Assembly: GCA_030432255.1 (NCBI GenBank)
Contig: JAUIHS010000001.1
Span: 186,001 to 250,000 of the forward strand
Direction: 5' to 3'
Origin: Phycisphaerae bacterium
Lineage (GTDB): Bacteria > Planctomycetota > Phycisphaerae > Phycisphaerales > UBA1924
DNA length: 64,000 nt
Every line of letters starts with the position of its first letter. The first letter of the stretch is position 1. The notes beneath the pieces are model-generated. The model ran no database searches. It had not been told where the DNA came from and saw nothing but the letters and a program-made list of their open reading frames with translations. Below, one piece after another: positions 8,122 through 15,830 of this stretch. The translations under genes were made by a program, and so were the position numbers.

Positions 8122-10026
8122 TTACGCCTCGGCTTCGCCTCGGAAGAAGACCGCGGCTCGAGGATCACCGAACGAGACACCGAAGTCGTGGTAGCCGCGC
8201 CATCGCACTCCGAGTGTGTCGAAGTCGCTCGGCGAGTATTCGATCGTTGGCGCCTTCCTGCCGTTCAGGTAGGCGACGAAGAACGGGTTCTTGGAGGTTG
8301 CGGCGAACAGGTACCATCCAACAGTAGATGAGCCTGAGTAGCCGGTATTCGAAAGTCGGGGCTCCACAGCGAGAGTGTCGACCACCCCCTTGAGGGAGTT
8401 CCCCGTCGGGCCAGGATCGTCCGTCGCACGCTGAATCTCCATCGAGTTCAGCAGTGCTCTCGCGTGTGCCTCGAGCTCGACGGGTACAAGTAGTGTCTTG
8501 GGTGACATGGTGATGACTCGACCGTCTGCATCGACCTGCTTGCGCATCAGAGCAATAGCGGAGGTAAGTGAGTCGAGTCCGAGCGCCGTGGATGAGCCGG
8601 CCAGGTAGTTCGCATTCCCGCTCGAGAAGAAGCTCCCACCGTTGCCGAGCAGAGTCGTGTAAACGAGATCGGCGAGGGCTCTTGCGGCTTCGCGCCCGAT
8701 CTCCTGGGGCACCGTCTCAAGGGCTCCGAGGTCATCATTGATGACGTCCTGGCGAGTGAGGGCAAGCTGTCTAGCGTACGTCTTGATTTGCGCCGAGTAG
8801 GTCTCTTCGCCGATGGTGCCGTGCTTGACTTCGCCTGTTGCACCGACTTCCTCGAGGGTCGCATCGACGTTTGCCCGGAGCATCGTCGCAGGCTTGAAGT
8901 CTCGCACTGACCGTGATCGTGTCCATGCCTCGAAGGTCTTTCCCTCTTCTCGGTGAGACTCGATAGCGATCTTGTTCATCACGTTCGACAGGAGAGTCGG
9001 CACGCTCAGAGTCGAGAATCCGCTCGCGCGGATGTCGAATGCTCGGCGGGCAATCTCATAGCGATCGCGCGGGACGCTCACTCCCTGGGCGGCGAGTAGC
9101 CGTTCGGAGAGTTCAATCAGAGAGGCGGGTCGGTGCGATGCAGCAACCTCGGCCGCGCGTTCACCGAGCGTCTGCTCGCAGAGTTCATCCAATCCGAGCA
9201 GGCCGAAGGCTTGGGCTTCGAAGCATGTCGCCTCGGAGAGCCCGGAGTCGGCACGATTCGCGCCAAGGACGTTGAACGGTACGGATGGACGGCTCGCACG
9301 CAGGACGTGGAGTTCGGTCCTGTCGACAGTCCAACCCTCGCGAATCGCCTGGATCGCTACTTCGGAGTGCTCCTGGCCGCACACTTCACGGATCGCGACA
9401 ATACGTTCCTCTTCGCGCGCTTGAGTCTCACGATAGGCTGCCAGGGAATCGGCGTCGTTCGCCTGGTCCATGCTTGCCGCGACCCTGGCGGAAGCGCTTG
9501 GATCTGCACCCGAGGCGACAAAGCTCACTTCGCCGATTTCCGTTGTGCGAGCGACGTAGATCGGACCGTCGAAGTCCTGGCCGTTGACGCGAACACTCTT
9601 ACCCCGGTCAACAAACTCAACCTCTCCCGCGCTCGCTCCGATGCTGGCCTTCCATGGGAAACCGTTCGAGGCGGCCTCGACGACTTCGCGCGCATCAGCG
9701 CCCGTGCCTGAGATCAGGCCTCGGACGCGAACGCCTGCTTCGGTGATCTCAATCTGGTCGGCATGTCCGACGACTCGGTCTTGAGAGTGGTTTCGCAGGA
9801 TGGGAAGATCTTCGCCTCGCGTCTTCATGCCGGCGATGTCGGCGATGACCGGATATGCGAAGTTGGCGAGCGCCATGGGCCCGCCGCTGTATGCCGTCAT
9901 CTCAAAGCGAGGCGTCTTCGCCTTACCGTCGGCGGCCTGGATCTCGAGCGAGCCGATCGCGATTGCTTCAAAGCGGATTGTGTCGGCCTGCTGAGTGGCC
10001 AGGATGGGCTGGTGTCCGAGTAGCAT
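8122..10026 (-). CDS. Prohead protease-major capsid protein fusion
   Basis: A 634-residue protein. The start at 10026 (MLLGHQPILATQQ) has GGAG nine bases upstream; an ATG at 10062 would add 12 residues. The first 190 residues are a prohead protease: the His motif LPILRNHSQDRVVGHAD near residue 80, NGFPWKASIGAS with the candidate Ser near 133, and EVSFVASGADPSA near 170. From about residue 330 onward the sequence matches the Mu gpT/HK97-like major head protein type (for example YARQLALTRQDVINDDL and the terminal GVRWRGYHDFG). Fusion allows scaffold-protease and shell to be made in one polypeptide, with the protease cleaving itself away. No portal or terminase gene is present nearby. Confidence 0.85.
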   Translation of the reverse strand: MLLGHQPILATQQADTIRFEAIAIGSLEIQAADGKAKTPRFEMTAYSGGPMALANFAYPVIADIAGMKTRGEDLPILRNHSQDRVVGHADQIEITEAGVRVRGLISGTGADAREVVEAASNGFPWKASIGASAGEVEFVDRGKSVRVNGQDFDGPIYVARTTEIGEVSFVASGADPSASARVAASMDQANDADSLAAYRETQAREEERIVAIREVCGQEHSEVAIQAIREGWTVDRTELHVLRASRPSVPFNVLGANRADSGLSEATCFEAQAFGLLGLDELCEQTLGERAAEVAASHRPASLIELSERLLAAQGVSVPRDRYEIARRAFDIRASGFSTLSVPTLLSNVMNKIAIESHREEGKTFEAWTRSRSVRDFKPATMLRANVDATLEEVGATGEVKHGTIGEETYSAQIKTYARQLALTRQDVINDDLGALETVPQEIGREAARALADLVYTTLLGNGGSFFSSGNANYLAGSSTALGLDSLTSAIALMRKQVDADGRVITMSPKTLLVPVELEAHARALLNSMEIQRATDDPGPTGNSLKGVVDTLAVEPRLSNTGYSGSSTVGWYLFAATSKNPFFVAYLNGRKAPTIEYSPSDFDTLGVRWRGYHDFGVSFGDPRAAVFFRGEAEA

Positions 10027-10077
10027 TTTGGCAATCTCCAAGAGGGAGGGTTGAGTGTGCATATTTCGCTGAAGTGA

Positions 10078-10605
10078 CTAGGACCCTGCCGCGTTGATTC
10101 GTCGTTGTCGCTCGGCATGCTCCGCGTCGGTCATGGTCCGGAACTGAACGAAAGCAGGGACATTGAGGCCAATGGCTCCCGGAAGCACTACGCGGACGAA
10201 TAGGTCGGGATTGAGGTCGGGGTTCCGCCTTTGAGCCTCGTTCATCGCGCGAACTTCATCCCCCAGATTGGTTCCGTCCACGAAGCACCGATAGCCAGAG
10301 GGCGTATAGACTCGCTCTCGATCGAGGATCTCGGCGACACGGTCAAGGTCGTCTGCCGTCCAAGCGCGATTCCGACCCTGAGCTCCTGTTCTCCGTGACG
10401 AGTCAGGAATCACACCGTCCCGAATCAGGTGTCTGAGGGTCTCGGGCTTCACAGCGAGCCCCCGAGTTCGAAGTTCGCCGGCCGCGGCAGAGGAATTCTT
10501 TGGGTAGCTGCTCGCAATGAGTGCGGCGTCCGCGGCGGAGTCAGGAGAGAACTCCCCACCAAGGATCACCTGCTCGTTGAACTCACGGCGTTTCATTGCG
10601 TGCAT
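10078..10605 (-). CDS. MerR-like DNA-binding regulator
   Basis: A 175-residue protein with a very strong AAGGAGG ribosome binding site five bases before its ATG at 10605. Residues about 45-90 look like a MerR/excisionase helix-turn-helix (RTRGLAVKPETLRHLIRDG, then an Arg/Gly wing and AWTADDLDRVAEIL). The C-terminal half is not recognised. It lies between the capsid and tape-measure genes and directly downstream of the inverted-repeat region at 10817-10983, so it could bind those repeats. Alternatives are an excisionase or a structural accessory protein. Confidence 0.65.
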   Translation of the reverse strand: MHAMKRREFNEQVILGGEFSPDSAADAALIASSYPKNSSAAAGELRTRGLAVKPETLRHLIRDGVIPDSSRRTGAQGRNRAWTADDLDRVAEILDRERVYTPSGYRCFVDGTNLGDEVRAMNEAQRRNPDLNPDLFVRVVLPGAIGLNVPAFVQFRTMTDAEHAERQRRINAAGS

Positions 10606-11007
10606 TGCGACCTCCTTATCGGGGGCCCCTCGCGGGCCCTGGGGTATGGGTTCGACAGGTGTTATCGTAGCACGTTACGAGCGACGTTCTAGAACAAATG
10701 GGGACATTTCGGGGAGATTGTCGCGATGGAGCCAGAAACAAACTCAACCCGAGCTTGCGACTGTTCCCGGCGGGGTGTTGTTCGGCCCCCTGCTCCGGAA
10801 GGACCCGTGGCCTGTTGCCGCCCGTGAGTCTGTGTGTTTCCCCGGCTCTTTTAAAGCCGGGAAACACACACACGGGCGGCTGTGTGTTTCAACGGCGGAA
10901 TCGCGGGAAACACACACGAGACCGGTTTTCGCCCGCGTCGATCGTCGGTGTGTGTTTCCCTCTGAAATCGTGGAAACACACACACGAATCTGAGTGTCGG
11001 TGGGGTC
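10606..11007. other. Long intergenic region with inverted repeats
   Basis: This 402-nt stretch separates the tape-measure and MerR-like genes and contains no supportable gene. It holds the perfect palindrome GTTCTAGAAC at 10686-10695, an imperfect palindrome CGTAGCACGTTACG at about 10665-10678, and the three related inverted repeats described separately. It is the best candidate for the element's origin or main control region. Confidence 0.6.
10817..10983. repeat. Three inverted repeats built on TGTGTGTTTC
   Basis: The arm TGTGTGTTTC and its complement GAAACACACA occur as three consecutive inverted pairs: 10831-10870, 10881-10916 and 10948-10983. The first is the longest; it extends outward with GCCGCCCGTG (10817-10826) and CACGGGCGGC (10871-10880), giving a stem of about 26 bp with two bulges. 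The second has a 16-nt loop. The third has a 12-bp stem (GTGTGTGTTTCC / GGAAACACACAC) and a 12-nt loop. Loops differ in sequence while arms are conserved, which points to selection on the arms as binding sites or on the folded form. Confidence 0.92.
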
Positions 11008-12900
11008 TTAAGCGAACGCGATCCCGCTCGTCTGAATGTTCCTGTCGATCCGTCGGAGGAATTGATTGCTCTTCTCGATTCCCTTCGCGGTTCGTTCTGC
11101 GGCGTTGGATGCGACCAGGCTCGAGGCTTCTCTCGCGCTGAATGTCCCGACGGCGCTTACCCTCGACTCCGCGGCCTCTGATCCCTGCTGAAGCGTTTCG
11201 GCGATCTCCTCGAGTCTCAACCCTGCGTCATCCTTGCCGACTTGCCTGTCGGCCTGCTCTCGCTTCCTGGCGGCTTCGGCGATCGCGGCGGCGAGCTTGG
11301 CTGCTGCTTCTGCTGCAGCCTGCTCTGCCTTTGCTCGCTCGGCGGCGATCCCCGATTCGATCTCCTCGAAGCGGTCCCTGTCTTCCTCGGTCTTTGGTGA
11401 TGCGGCGGCCTTGGCAAGCGCTTTCGTCCCCCGCTCGGCATTGTCGAAGAGTGCCTCGCCCGCACCCTTCAACACCAGACCGGTCGCGCTCACCTCGGGC
11501 CCGACAGCTTCCGTCAGCTTCTCGGCGCCCTGCTGGACCGCTCCCCCGAGTCCTTTCGCTACAGCGGGGACGCCTACGGTGATTGCGTCGACAAGTTTGT
11601 CGGGGACGATCGTGTCCCATATCCGAACGAGCTCCGTCGCAAGACGTGTCATCGTCTTGAGCGTGAATTCCTTCAGGTCGAGCCAGAGGTTCTTGATCTT
11701 GACGATGCCCGCTTGCCACACGGATTGGAGTCCGAGCCAGAGGATCTCCGCGGCGAGCTCGACATCGCCTGCAGCCAGGGCATCGGACATGCCTTTCAAG
11801 ATCCCACCAAAAAACGACCTGAAAGCCTGAAACTTCGATCGAAGCGACTCGATCGCTCGAGCACCGATTCCGGTTGCGCCAAGAACGGCCGTCCCAATCC
11901 CGGCGATCGCGGCAACGACAAGTCCGACGGGCGTCAGAATGGCGCCGAGAATGGCAGAGACAACACCGAAAGCGGTTCCGATTGCGGCGACAACGCTTGC
12001 AAGTCCCCCGAGCACGAGTCCCGCGGCGACGATCGCGGCCCCGATTCCTGCGATCGCGGTCCCAACGCCGACGACAATCGCAGCAACCTTCGCGGCAGAC
12101 ACCACGAGCGAACGATTCTCTTTGATCCAATTCGAGATCGAGACCACGACTCGCGACGTCGTCTCGAGGATCTCCGTAAGCGAGGGCGCCAGCGCAGAGC
12201 CAATCGCGAAGATTGCGCCCTGTAACGATCGCTTCATCACGTTGAATGCGTCCGTGAGCTTCGCGGCGGAATTAGCCTCGAGGTCAGTGATCGAGAGTCC
12301 GAGCGACTTCGCCTGATCGCGAAGCTCTTGCATCCCCCGAGATCCGAGAGAGAGGAGCGGGATCAACTGCTGCCCGGCGCGCCCGAAGAGCTCCATTGCA
12401 ACAGCGGCCTTCTTCGTCGGATCATCGATCGCGGCGATTCGATCGGCAATGGTGTTGAATTGCTCTTCTGGCGACAGACCGTCGAGCTCGGCGAACGTGA
12501 GCCCGAGCGACTCAAGCGCATCCGTCGCGGTGGACAATCCTCGGCCGGCGTTGCCTATGGATCGTTGCATCGTCTTGATACCCTTTTCGAGGGTCGCGAA
12601 GTCGGCGCCCGACTGCTCGGCGGCGAATCCGAGCTCGCTCAATGCCTCGGCGCCGAATCCAGTTCGGAGCGCGGCTTTCTGGATGCGATCTCCAAGAGTC
12701 GAGAACACCTTCGACGCTGCGACAAGCGGCGCCAGGACGGCGAGACCCGCGGCGGCAGATCGAGTCCCGAGCGTGCTGACGCTGGCTCCGAACGCTCGTA
12801 GTCGCTTCTGAGCGGCCTTGAGACCACGCTCGAGGGCTGTCCGATCTGCCCCGATCTCGACGTATGCTCGGCCTGCTTTGATTCCTCGCGTTCCAGGCAC
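11008..12900 (-). CDS. Phage tail tape-measure protein
   Basis: A 630-residue protein with a GTG start at 12900 (GGGA ten bases upstream). Features of tape-measure proteins are present: an N-terminal segment AYVEIGADRTALERGLK followed by LRAFGASVSTLG, FGAEALSELGFAAEQSGAD near residue 82, and LFGRAGQQLIPLLSLG near 170. A long Ala/Gly/Val hydrophobic block spans about 265-345. The C-terminal third is Ala/Glu/Lys-rich and likely coiled coil. Tape-measure proteins set tail length and help DNA ejection. At 630 residues it is on the short side, and no tail tube, sheath, chaperone or baseplate gene accompanies it. Confidence 0.85.
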   Translation of the reverse strand: MPGTRGIKAGRAYVEIGADRTALERGLKAAQKRLRAFGASVSTLGTRSAAAGLAVLAPLVAASKVFSTLGDRIQKAALRTGFGAEALSELGFAAEQSGADFATLEKGIKTMQRSIGNAGRGLSTATDALESLGLTFAELDGLSPEEQFNTIADRIAAIDDPTKKAAVAMELFGRAGQQLIPLLSLGSRGMQELRDQAKSLGLSITDLEANSAAKLTDAFNVMKRSLQGAIFAIGSALAPSLTEILETTSRVVVSISNWIKENRSLVVSAAKVAAIVVGVGTAIAGIGAAIVAAGLVLGGLASVVAAIGTAFGVVSAILGAILTPVGLVVAAIAGIGTAVLGATGIGARAIESLRSKFQAFRSFFGGILKGMSDALAAGDVELAAEILWLGLQSVWQAGIVKIKNLWLDLKEFTLKTMTRLATELVRIWDTIVPDKLVDAITVGVPAVAKGLGGAVQQGAEKLTEAVGPEVSATGLVLKGAGEALFDNAERGTKALAKAAASPKTEEDRDRFEEIESGIAAERAKAEQAAAEAAAKLAAAIAEAARKREQADRQVGKDDAGLRLEEIAETLQQGSEAAESRVSAVGTFSAREASSLVASNAAERTAKGIEKSNQFLRRIDRNIQTSGIAFA

Positions 12901-12971
12901 CTTGCGGCATCCCTTCCCACACGCACGAGAAGTGTACCTGGGCGTGCCCGGTACCTGAGATCAATACTGCG

Positions 12972-13006
12972 CAAAAACAGAAGCCCCCGCTCGGTGGCGG
13001 GGGCTT
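12972..13006 (-). terminator. Rho-independent terminator facing the tape-measure gene
   Basis: A ten-base-pair stem AAGCCCCCGC / GCGGGGGCTT (12981-13006) is followed on the minus strand by CTGTTTTTGC, a clear T-tract. It would stop minus-strand transcription arriving from the integrase side, so the tape-measure gene needs its own promoter within 12901-12971. Confidence 0.75.
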
Positions 13007-13144
13007 GGGACTGGCCTTCAACGGGTCAACTGGCGTCCGGTTGCTTGAGGGTGTTGGTAGCACCACGAAGATACTACGTGGGGGCGTGGGGTCAAGTATT
13101 ATGTTGACATACCCTTGGAGATCAGATCAGTTATTGAGGATCAT

Positions 13145-14323
13145 ATGATGATCAAAAAGCCTCTACACCTGATCACTGAAGCCGATGTTCGTACCCTCTA
13201 CGAGGACAGAGTAAGGGAAGGCAGACGCATCGAGTACAAGTCGCGCCTTCCAGACAAGTCGGAGAAGCACAAACACCGGTTTCTCGCCGGAATTTCCTCG
13301 CTTGCCAATACTGATGGAGGCGACGTGCTCTTCGGAATTGAAGAGAAGGATGGACTTCCGATCGGGGAGCCAAACCCGATTCAGATAACTGATCTTGATG
13401 GGGAGGTGCAGCGGCTTGAATCGATGCTCCAAAATGGGATTGACCCAAGGATCGAGTCCGTTCGCTTCAAAGAGGTCAGCCTTGATGATTCGAGTGGAGT
13501 TGTGTTGGTTGCACGAGTCGGCAAGAGTTGGAATGCGCCCCATGCCGTCACTCTTGGAGGGGCAACCAAGTTCTTTGGCCGAAATAGCATCGGAAAGTTC
13601 CCAATGGACGTCGACCAGATTCGAGACGCATTCTTACGGACTTCGGGATTGATTGATCGAATCCGAACTTGGCGAATGGACCGAATCAGCGTGATCGAGA
13701 GTGGACGACTTCCGCTGGTCACTGACGTCTCGCCTCGCCTTGCGGCCCACCTCATACCACTTGAGAGTATGGCATCGCCCAATCAGTTGAATGCCAAGAG
13801 CCTAGAAGCGAAACGAGAGTACTTTTCTCCATCACCCGGACAGCGCATTTCTCTCTCTCGTCGAGTGAATCTTGATGGATACCTGAATGCAGTGGCTAGT
13901 GAAGATTCGGTGTGCCCAGCATATTGTCAGATCTTCCGCTCCGGGTGTATCGAGTGGGTAGAGACAGGGATCCTCAGCCGGAGTGGGAGTATCCGCGGCG
14001 ACTGGGTTGAGTCCATCATCGTCAAGACACTCGGCAAAATGCTCGAGGGGCTTCAGGAGTTGGGAATTCAGGGTCGTATTGCAGTGTTCGTCTCACTACT
14101 TCGAGTTCGAGGAGCATCCATGCACCTGAACGTGCGACACCTAGGCAGGGTGTGTTCCGTCGAGCACGAGGACCTGCATTTTCCAGAAGTGCTCATTGAT
14201 TCGCCAAGCAGAAGTCTGGGTCGAGATTTGCGACCCATCTTTGACTCCATGTGGAATTCTTGCGGTGTCATCGAGTGTCCGAACTACAACGATCACGGCG
14301 AGTGGATTGACTCTATCACCTGA
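13145..14323 (+). CDS. AlbA_2 / Schlafen-type DNA-binding protein
   Basis: A 392-residue protein taken from MMIKKPLHLITE at 13145, with GAGG five bases upstream; the frame is also open to a TTG at 13115. Residues about 15-150 form an AlbA_2 (divergent AAA-4/Schlafen) domain, with EGRRIEYKSRLP and LANTDGGDVLFGIEEKDG as signatures. The remaining 240 residues are not recognised. It is the only plus-strand gene in the element, stands convergent to the integrase with a five-base gap, and looks visibly less G+C-rich than its neighbours. It is probably cargo such as a defence or regulatory factor. AlbA_2 proteins include both transcription regulators and nucleases, so the activity is open. Confidence 0.75.
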   Translation: MMIKKPLHLITEADVRTLYEDRVREGRRIEYKSRLPDKSEKHKHRFLAGISSLANTDGGDVLFGIEEKDGLPIGEPNPIQITDLDGEVQRLESMLQNGIDPRIESVRFKEVSLDDSSGVVLVARVGKSWNAPHAVTLGGATKFFGRNSIGKFPMDVDQIRDAFLRTSGLIDRIRTWRMDRISVIESGRLPLVTDVSPRLAAHLIPLESMASPNQLNAKSLEAKREYFSPSPGQRISLSRRVNLDGYLNAVASEDSVCPAYCQIFRSGCIEWVETGILSRSGSIRGDWVESIIVKTLGKMLEGLQELGIQGRIAVFVSLLRVRGASMHLNVRHLGRVCSVEHEDLHFPEVLIDSPSRSLGRDLRPIFDSMWNSCGVIECPNYNDHGEWIDSIT

Positions 14324-14328
14324 CCCAT

Positions 14329-15486
14329 TCACCCCGTCTCCTGAGCCACCCGAAGCATGATCTGCATGTCGCGTTCGGCGTACACCTGCGTCGTCTCGAC
14401 GTTGGAGTGACCGAGCACAGCCGACGCCGCTTCAAGTCCGTAGGTCCGACGGATCTCGGTTGCGCGTGTGTGCCGAAGCTGGTTCGGCGTCCAGTCCTCG
14501 ACGCCGGCCTTTGCCGCGGCTCTCTCGATCGCCCGCCTATACGACGCGGTGGTGTAGCGATCGCCGGGGGGACGAGTGCGCTTCGTGACCCTTCGCGATC
14601 CTCGTCGGTTTCCGCATGACTTCGGCGTCTTGCGGTTCGCCTCCCGCTCCTGAAGCCGGAGCTCTTCCGAGACGGCAGGGGAGAAGATCGGCGCGTCCGG
14701 CTTGGCGAGTCGGAGGTATGGGGTGATGATCGACTGAGCCTTCGGCCCGAAGGCGACGACTCGCCGCTTTCCGTGGTGCGCCGTTTTGTGGTGCTTGAGC
14801 TCGTAGAGCCACAGCCTCCCGCTTCGTTCGATTGCTCCGGTGGTCATGGCGCAGACTTCGCCCGGGCGCGTCCCCGTCAACAGCTGCACTCGAACCATGT
14901 CGCCCACCACGGCGGGCAGAGCTTCGATTGTGGCCTCGACGTCTGCGATGGGGACTGGAGGGACGGGGATGGACTCCGGCGCGGCTGTGCGACCTCTACG
15001 AAGACCCTGTACGGCCTGGATGCCATGCCAGGCCGAGGGGTCGATCATCTCTTCCTCGGCAGCCCACCTGAACGCACGCTTGACGATGGCGACGGCTCGA
15101 TTCACGGTTCCGCGCTTCCATCCCTTCTCGACCATGGTCTCGCGGACAGCCTTGAGGGATCGGGGACCGAATTCACGAACCGGCGTTTCGTGCCAGGGCG
15201 CAAGCGGCCGGAGAGCAAGCTTGAAGAACTCGACCTGTTCCTTCGGATACTGCGGCTCGATGTGATCGAAGAACGCCTCGGCGACGTCGCCGACCGTCGG
15301 GTCGTTCATCGGTGCCCAGGACGGGCACCCGGCGGCGCGCCACTCGGCGATCAACTGGTCGTAGCGGGCGTAACTGGATGGGGAGTCGAATCGACCGAGC
15401 GAATGCAATCGGCCGAACATCCAAACGCGGGCGGTGTTGGTTGGCTTGTGATGCTGATAGGTCGGGACCCGTATGGTCTTCTGCAT
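14329..15486 (-). CDS. int: Tyrosine recombinase / integrase
   Basis: A 385-residue site-specific recombinase. The catalytic residues are visible: Arg in LTGTRPGEVCAM (near residue 205), His-x-x-Arg in NQLRHTRATEIRRTYG (near 340), His in VLGHSNVETTQVY (near 362), and the Tyr nucleophile in that last motif (near 371). The N-terminal half contains an SAM-like core-binding domain. It lies at the end of the element nearest the intact tRNA-Pro, in the same orientation as the tRNA, as expected for an enzyme integrating into a tRNA 3' half. Confidence 0.93.
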   Translation of the reverse strand: MQKTIRVPTYQHHKPTNTARVWMFGRLHSLGRFDSPSSYARYDQLIAEWRAAGCPSWAPMNDPTVGDVAEAFFDHIEPQYPKEQVEFFKLALRPLAPWHETPVREFGPRSLKAVRETMVEKGWKRGTVNRAVAIVKRAFRWAAEEEMIDPSAWHGIQAVQGLRRGRTAAPESIPVPPVPIADVEATIEALPAVVGDMVRVQLLTGTRPGEVCAMTTGAIERSGRLWLYELKHHKTAHHGKRRVVAFGPKAQSIITPYLRLAKPDAPIFSPAVSEELRLQEREANRKTPKSCGNRRGSRRVTKRTRPPGDRYTTASYRRAIERAAAKAGVEDWTPNQLRHTRATEIRRTYGLEAASAVLGHSNVETTQVYAERDMQIMLRVAQETG

Positions 15487-15503
15487 CGGCGACGCTCCCG
15501 AGC

Positions 15504-15521
15504 TTTGGGTAATTACCCAAA
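15504..15521. promoter_or_regulatory. Perfect 18-bp palindrome upstream of int
   Basis: TTTGGGTAATTACCCAAA is a perfect dyad 18 bases upstream of the integrase start codon. Its location over the expected promoter or leader suggests an operator for integrase autoregulation, a binding site for the MerR-like protein, or an arm-type recombinase site. Confidence 0.65.
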
Positions 15522-15540
15522 TCTCTGTGGCTGAGCCTCG

Positions 15541-15556
15541 CCCGGATGCATCCGGG
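15541..15556. promoter_or_regulatory. Perfect 16-bp palindrome between int and the attachment site
   Basis: CCCGGATGCATCCGGG is a perfect dyad midway between the integrase start and the core repeat at 15599. It could be a terminator of the tRNA transcript (no T-tract seen) or a protein site within the attachment region. Confidence 0.5.
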
Positions 15557-15598
15557 GAACCGCGTGCAAAGTGCCGCGAAGCCGGCAGTTACTCAAAG

Positions 15599-15640
15599 TC
15601 GGGGCGACTGGATTCGAACCAGCGACCTTTTGACCCCCAG
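15599..15640 (-). repeat. Attachment repeat inside the intact tRNA-Pro
   Basis: Identical over 42 nt to 5250-5291. It supplies the 3' half of the functional tRNA-Pro gene, from the anticodon loop to the acceptor end, so the insertion leaves the tRNA intact. Confidence 0.92.
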
Positions 15641-15673
15641 TCAAACGCGCTAACCAAACTGCGCTACGCCCCG
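15600..15673 (-). tRNA. tRNA-Pro (anticodon GGG)
   Basis: A 74-nt cloverleaf on the minus strand. The acceptor stem is CGGGGCG / CGCCCCG with discriminator A. The D-arm is GCGC / GCGC, the anticodon arm TTTGA / TCAAA around the loop CTGGGGG (anticodon GGG), and the T-arm GCTGG / CCAGT around TTCGAAT. No CCA is encoded. The 3' half is shared with the attachment repeat, so the tRNA is the integration target of the element. Confidence 0.95.
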
Positions 15674-15686
15674 TTGGCGACCCGGA

Positions 15687-15715
15687 ATCATAGCCGGTGC
15701 GTCACGCCGCGCCAA
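15687..15715 (-). promoter_or_regulatory. Predicted promoter of tRNA-Pro
   Basis: On the minus strand TTGGCG (15715-15710) and TATGAT (15692-15687) are spaced by 17 nt, ending 14 nt before the tRNA 5' end. It lies outside the element, so transcription of the tRNA is unaffected by integration. Confidence 0.65.
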
Positions 15716-15761
15716 TCCGGTCCCGGACGCCCGGATCGCCCTCCGTTCGGGGGACGTCCCG

Positions 15762-15770
15762 TGGTATGAT
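15762..15770 (+). promoter_or_regulatory. Possible extended -10 promoter of the signalling operon
   Basis: TGGTATGAT fits an extended -10 element about 60 nt before the first gene of the REC-FAH operon. No good -35 hexamer is seen at the normal distance. Confidence 0.4.
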
Positions 15771-15830
15771 CGGGGTGGATCGCGGCGGGGTCGCGATTGG
15801 TCGCATCCGTGTCACCCGGTTTGGTGCACC

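Larger units (their letters stand above)
5250..15640. mobile_element. Integrated phage-satellite-like element in tRNA-Pro
   Basis: The 10.3 kb unit is bounded by 42-nt direct repeats. The integrase gene sits at the end next to the intact tRNA. Contents are an integrase, a PrimPol-helicase, a protease-capsid fusion, a MerR-like regulator, a tape-measure protein, an unknown 115-residue protein and an AlbA_2 protein. All genes are on the minus strand except the AlbA_2 gene. No portal, terminase, tail tube, baseplate, lysis or conjugation gene is visible, so the element is either a helper-dependent satellite, a decayed prophage or a domesticated capsid island. Confidence 0.9.

Noticed and set aside
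10817-10983. CRISPR array
   Set aside because: The repeat arms are inverted, not direct, the spacing is irregular and no cas gene is nearby.
10616-10993. Small open frames over the TGTGTGTTTC inverted repeats
   Set aside because: They translate the repeats into Cys/Val/His/Thr runs on both strands and have no ribosome binding site; the DNA repeats explain them.
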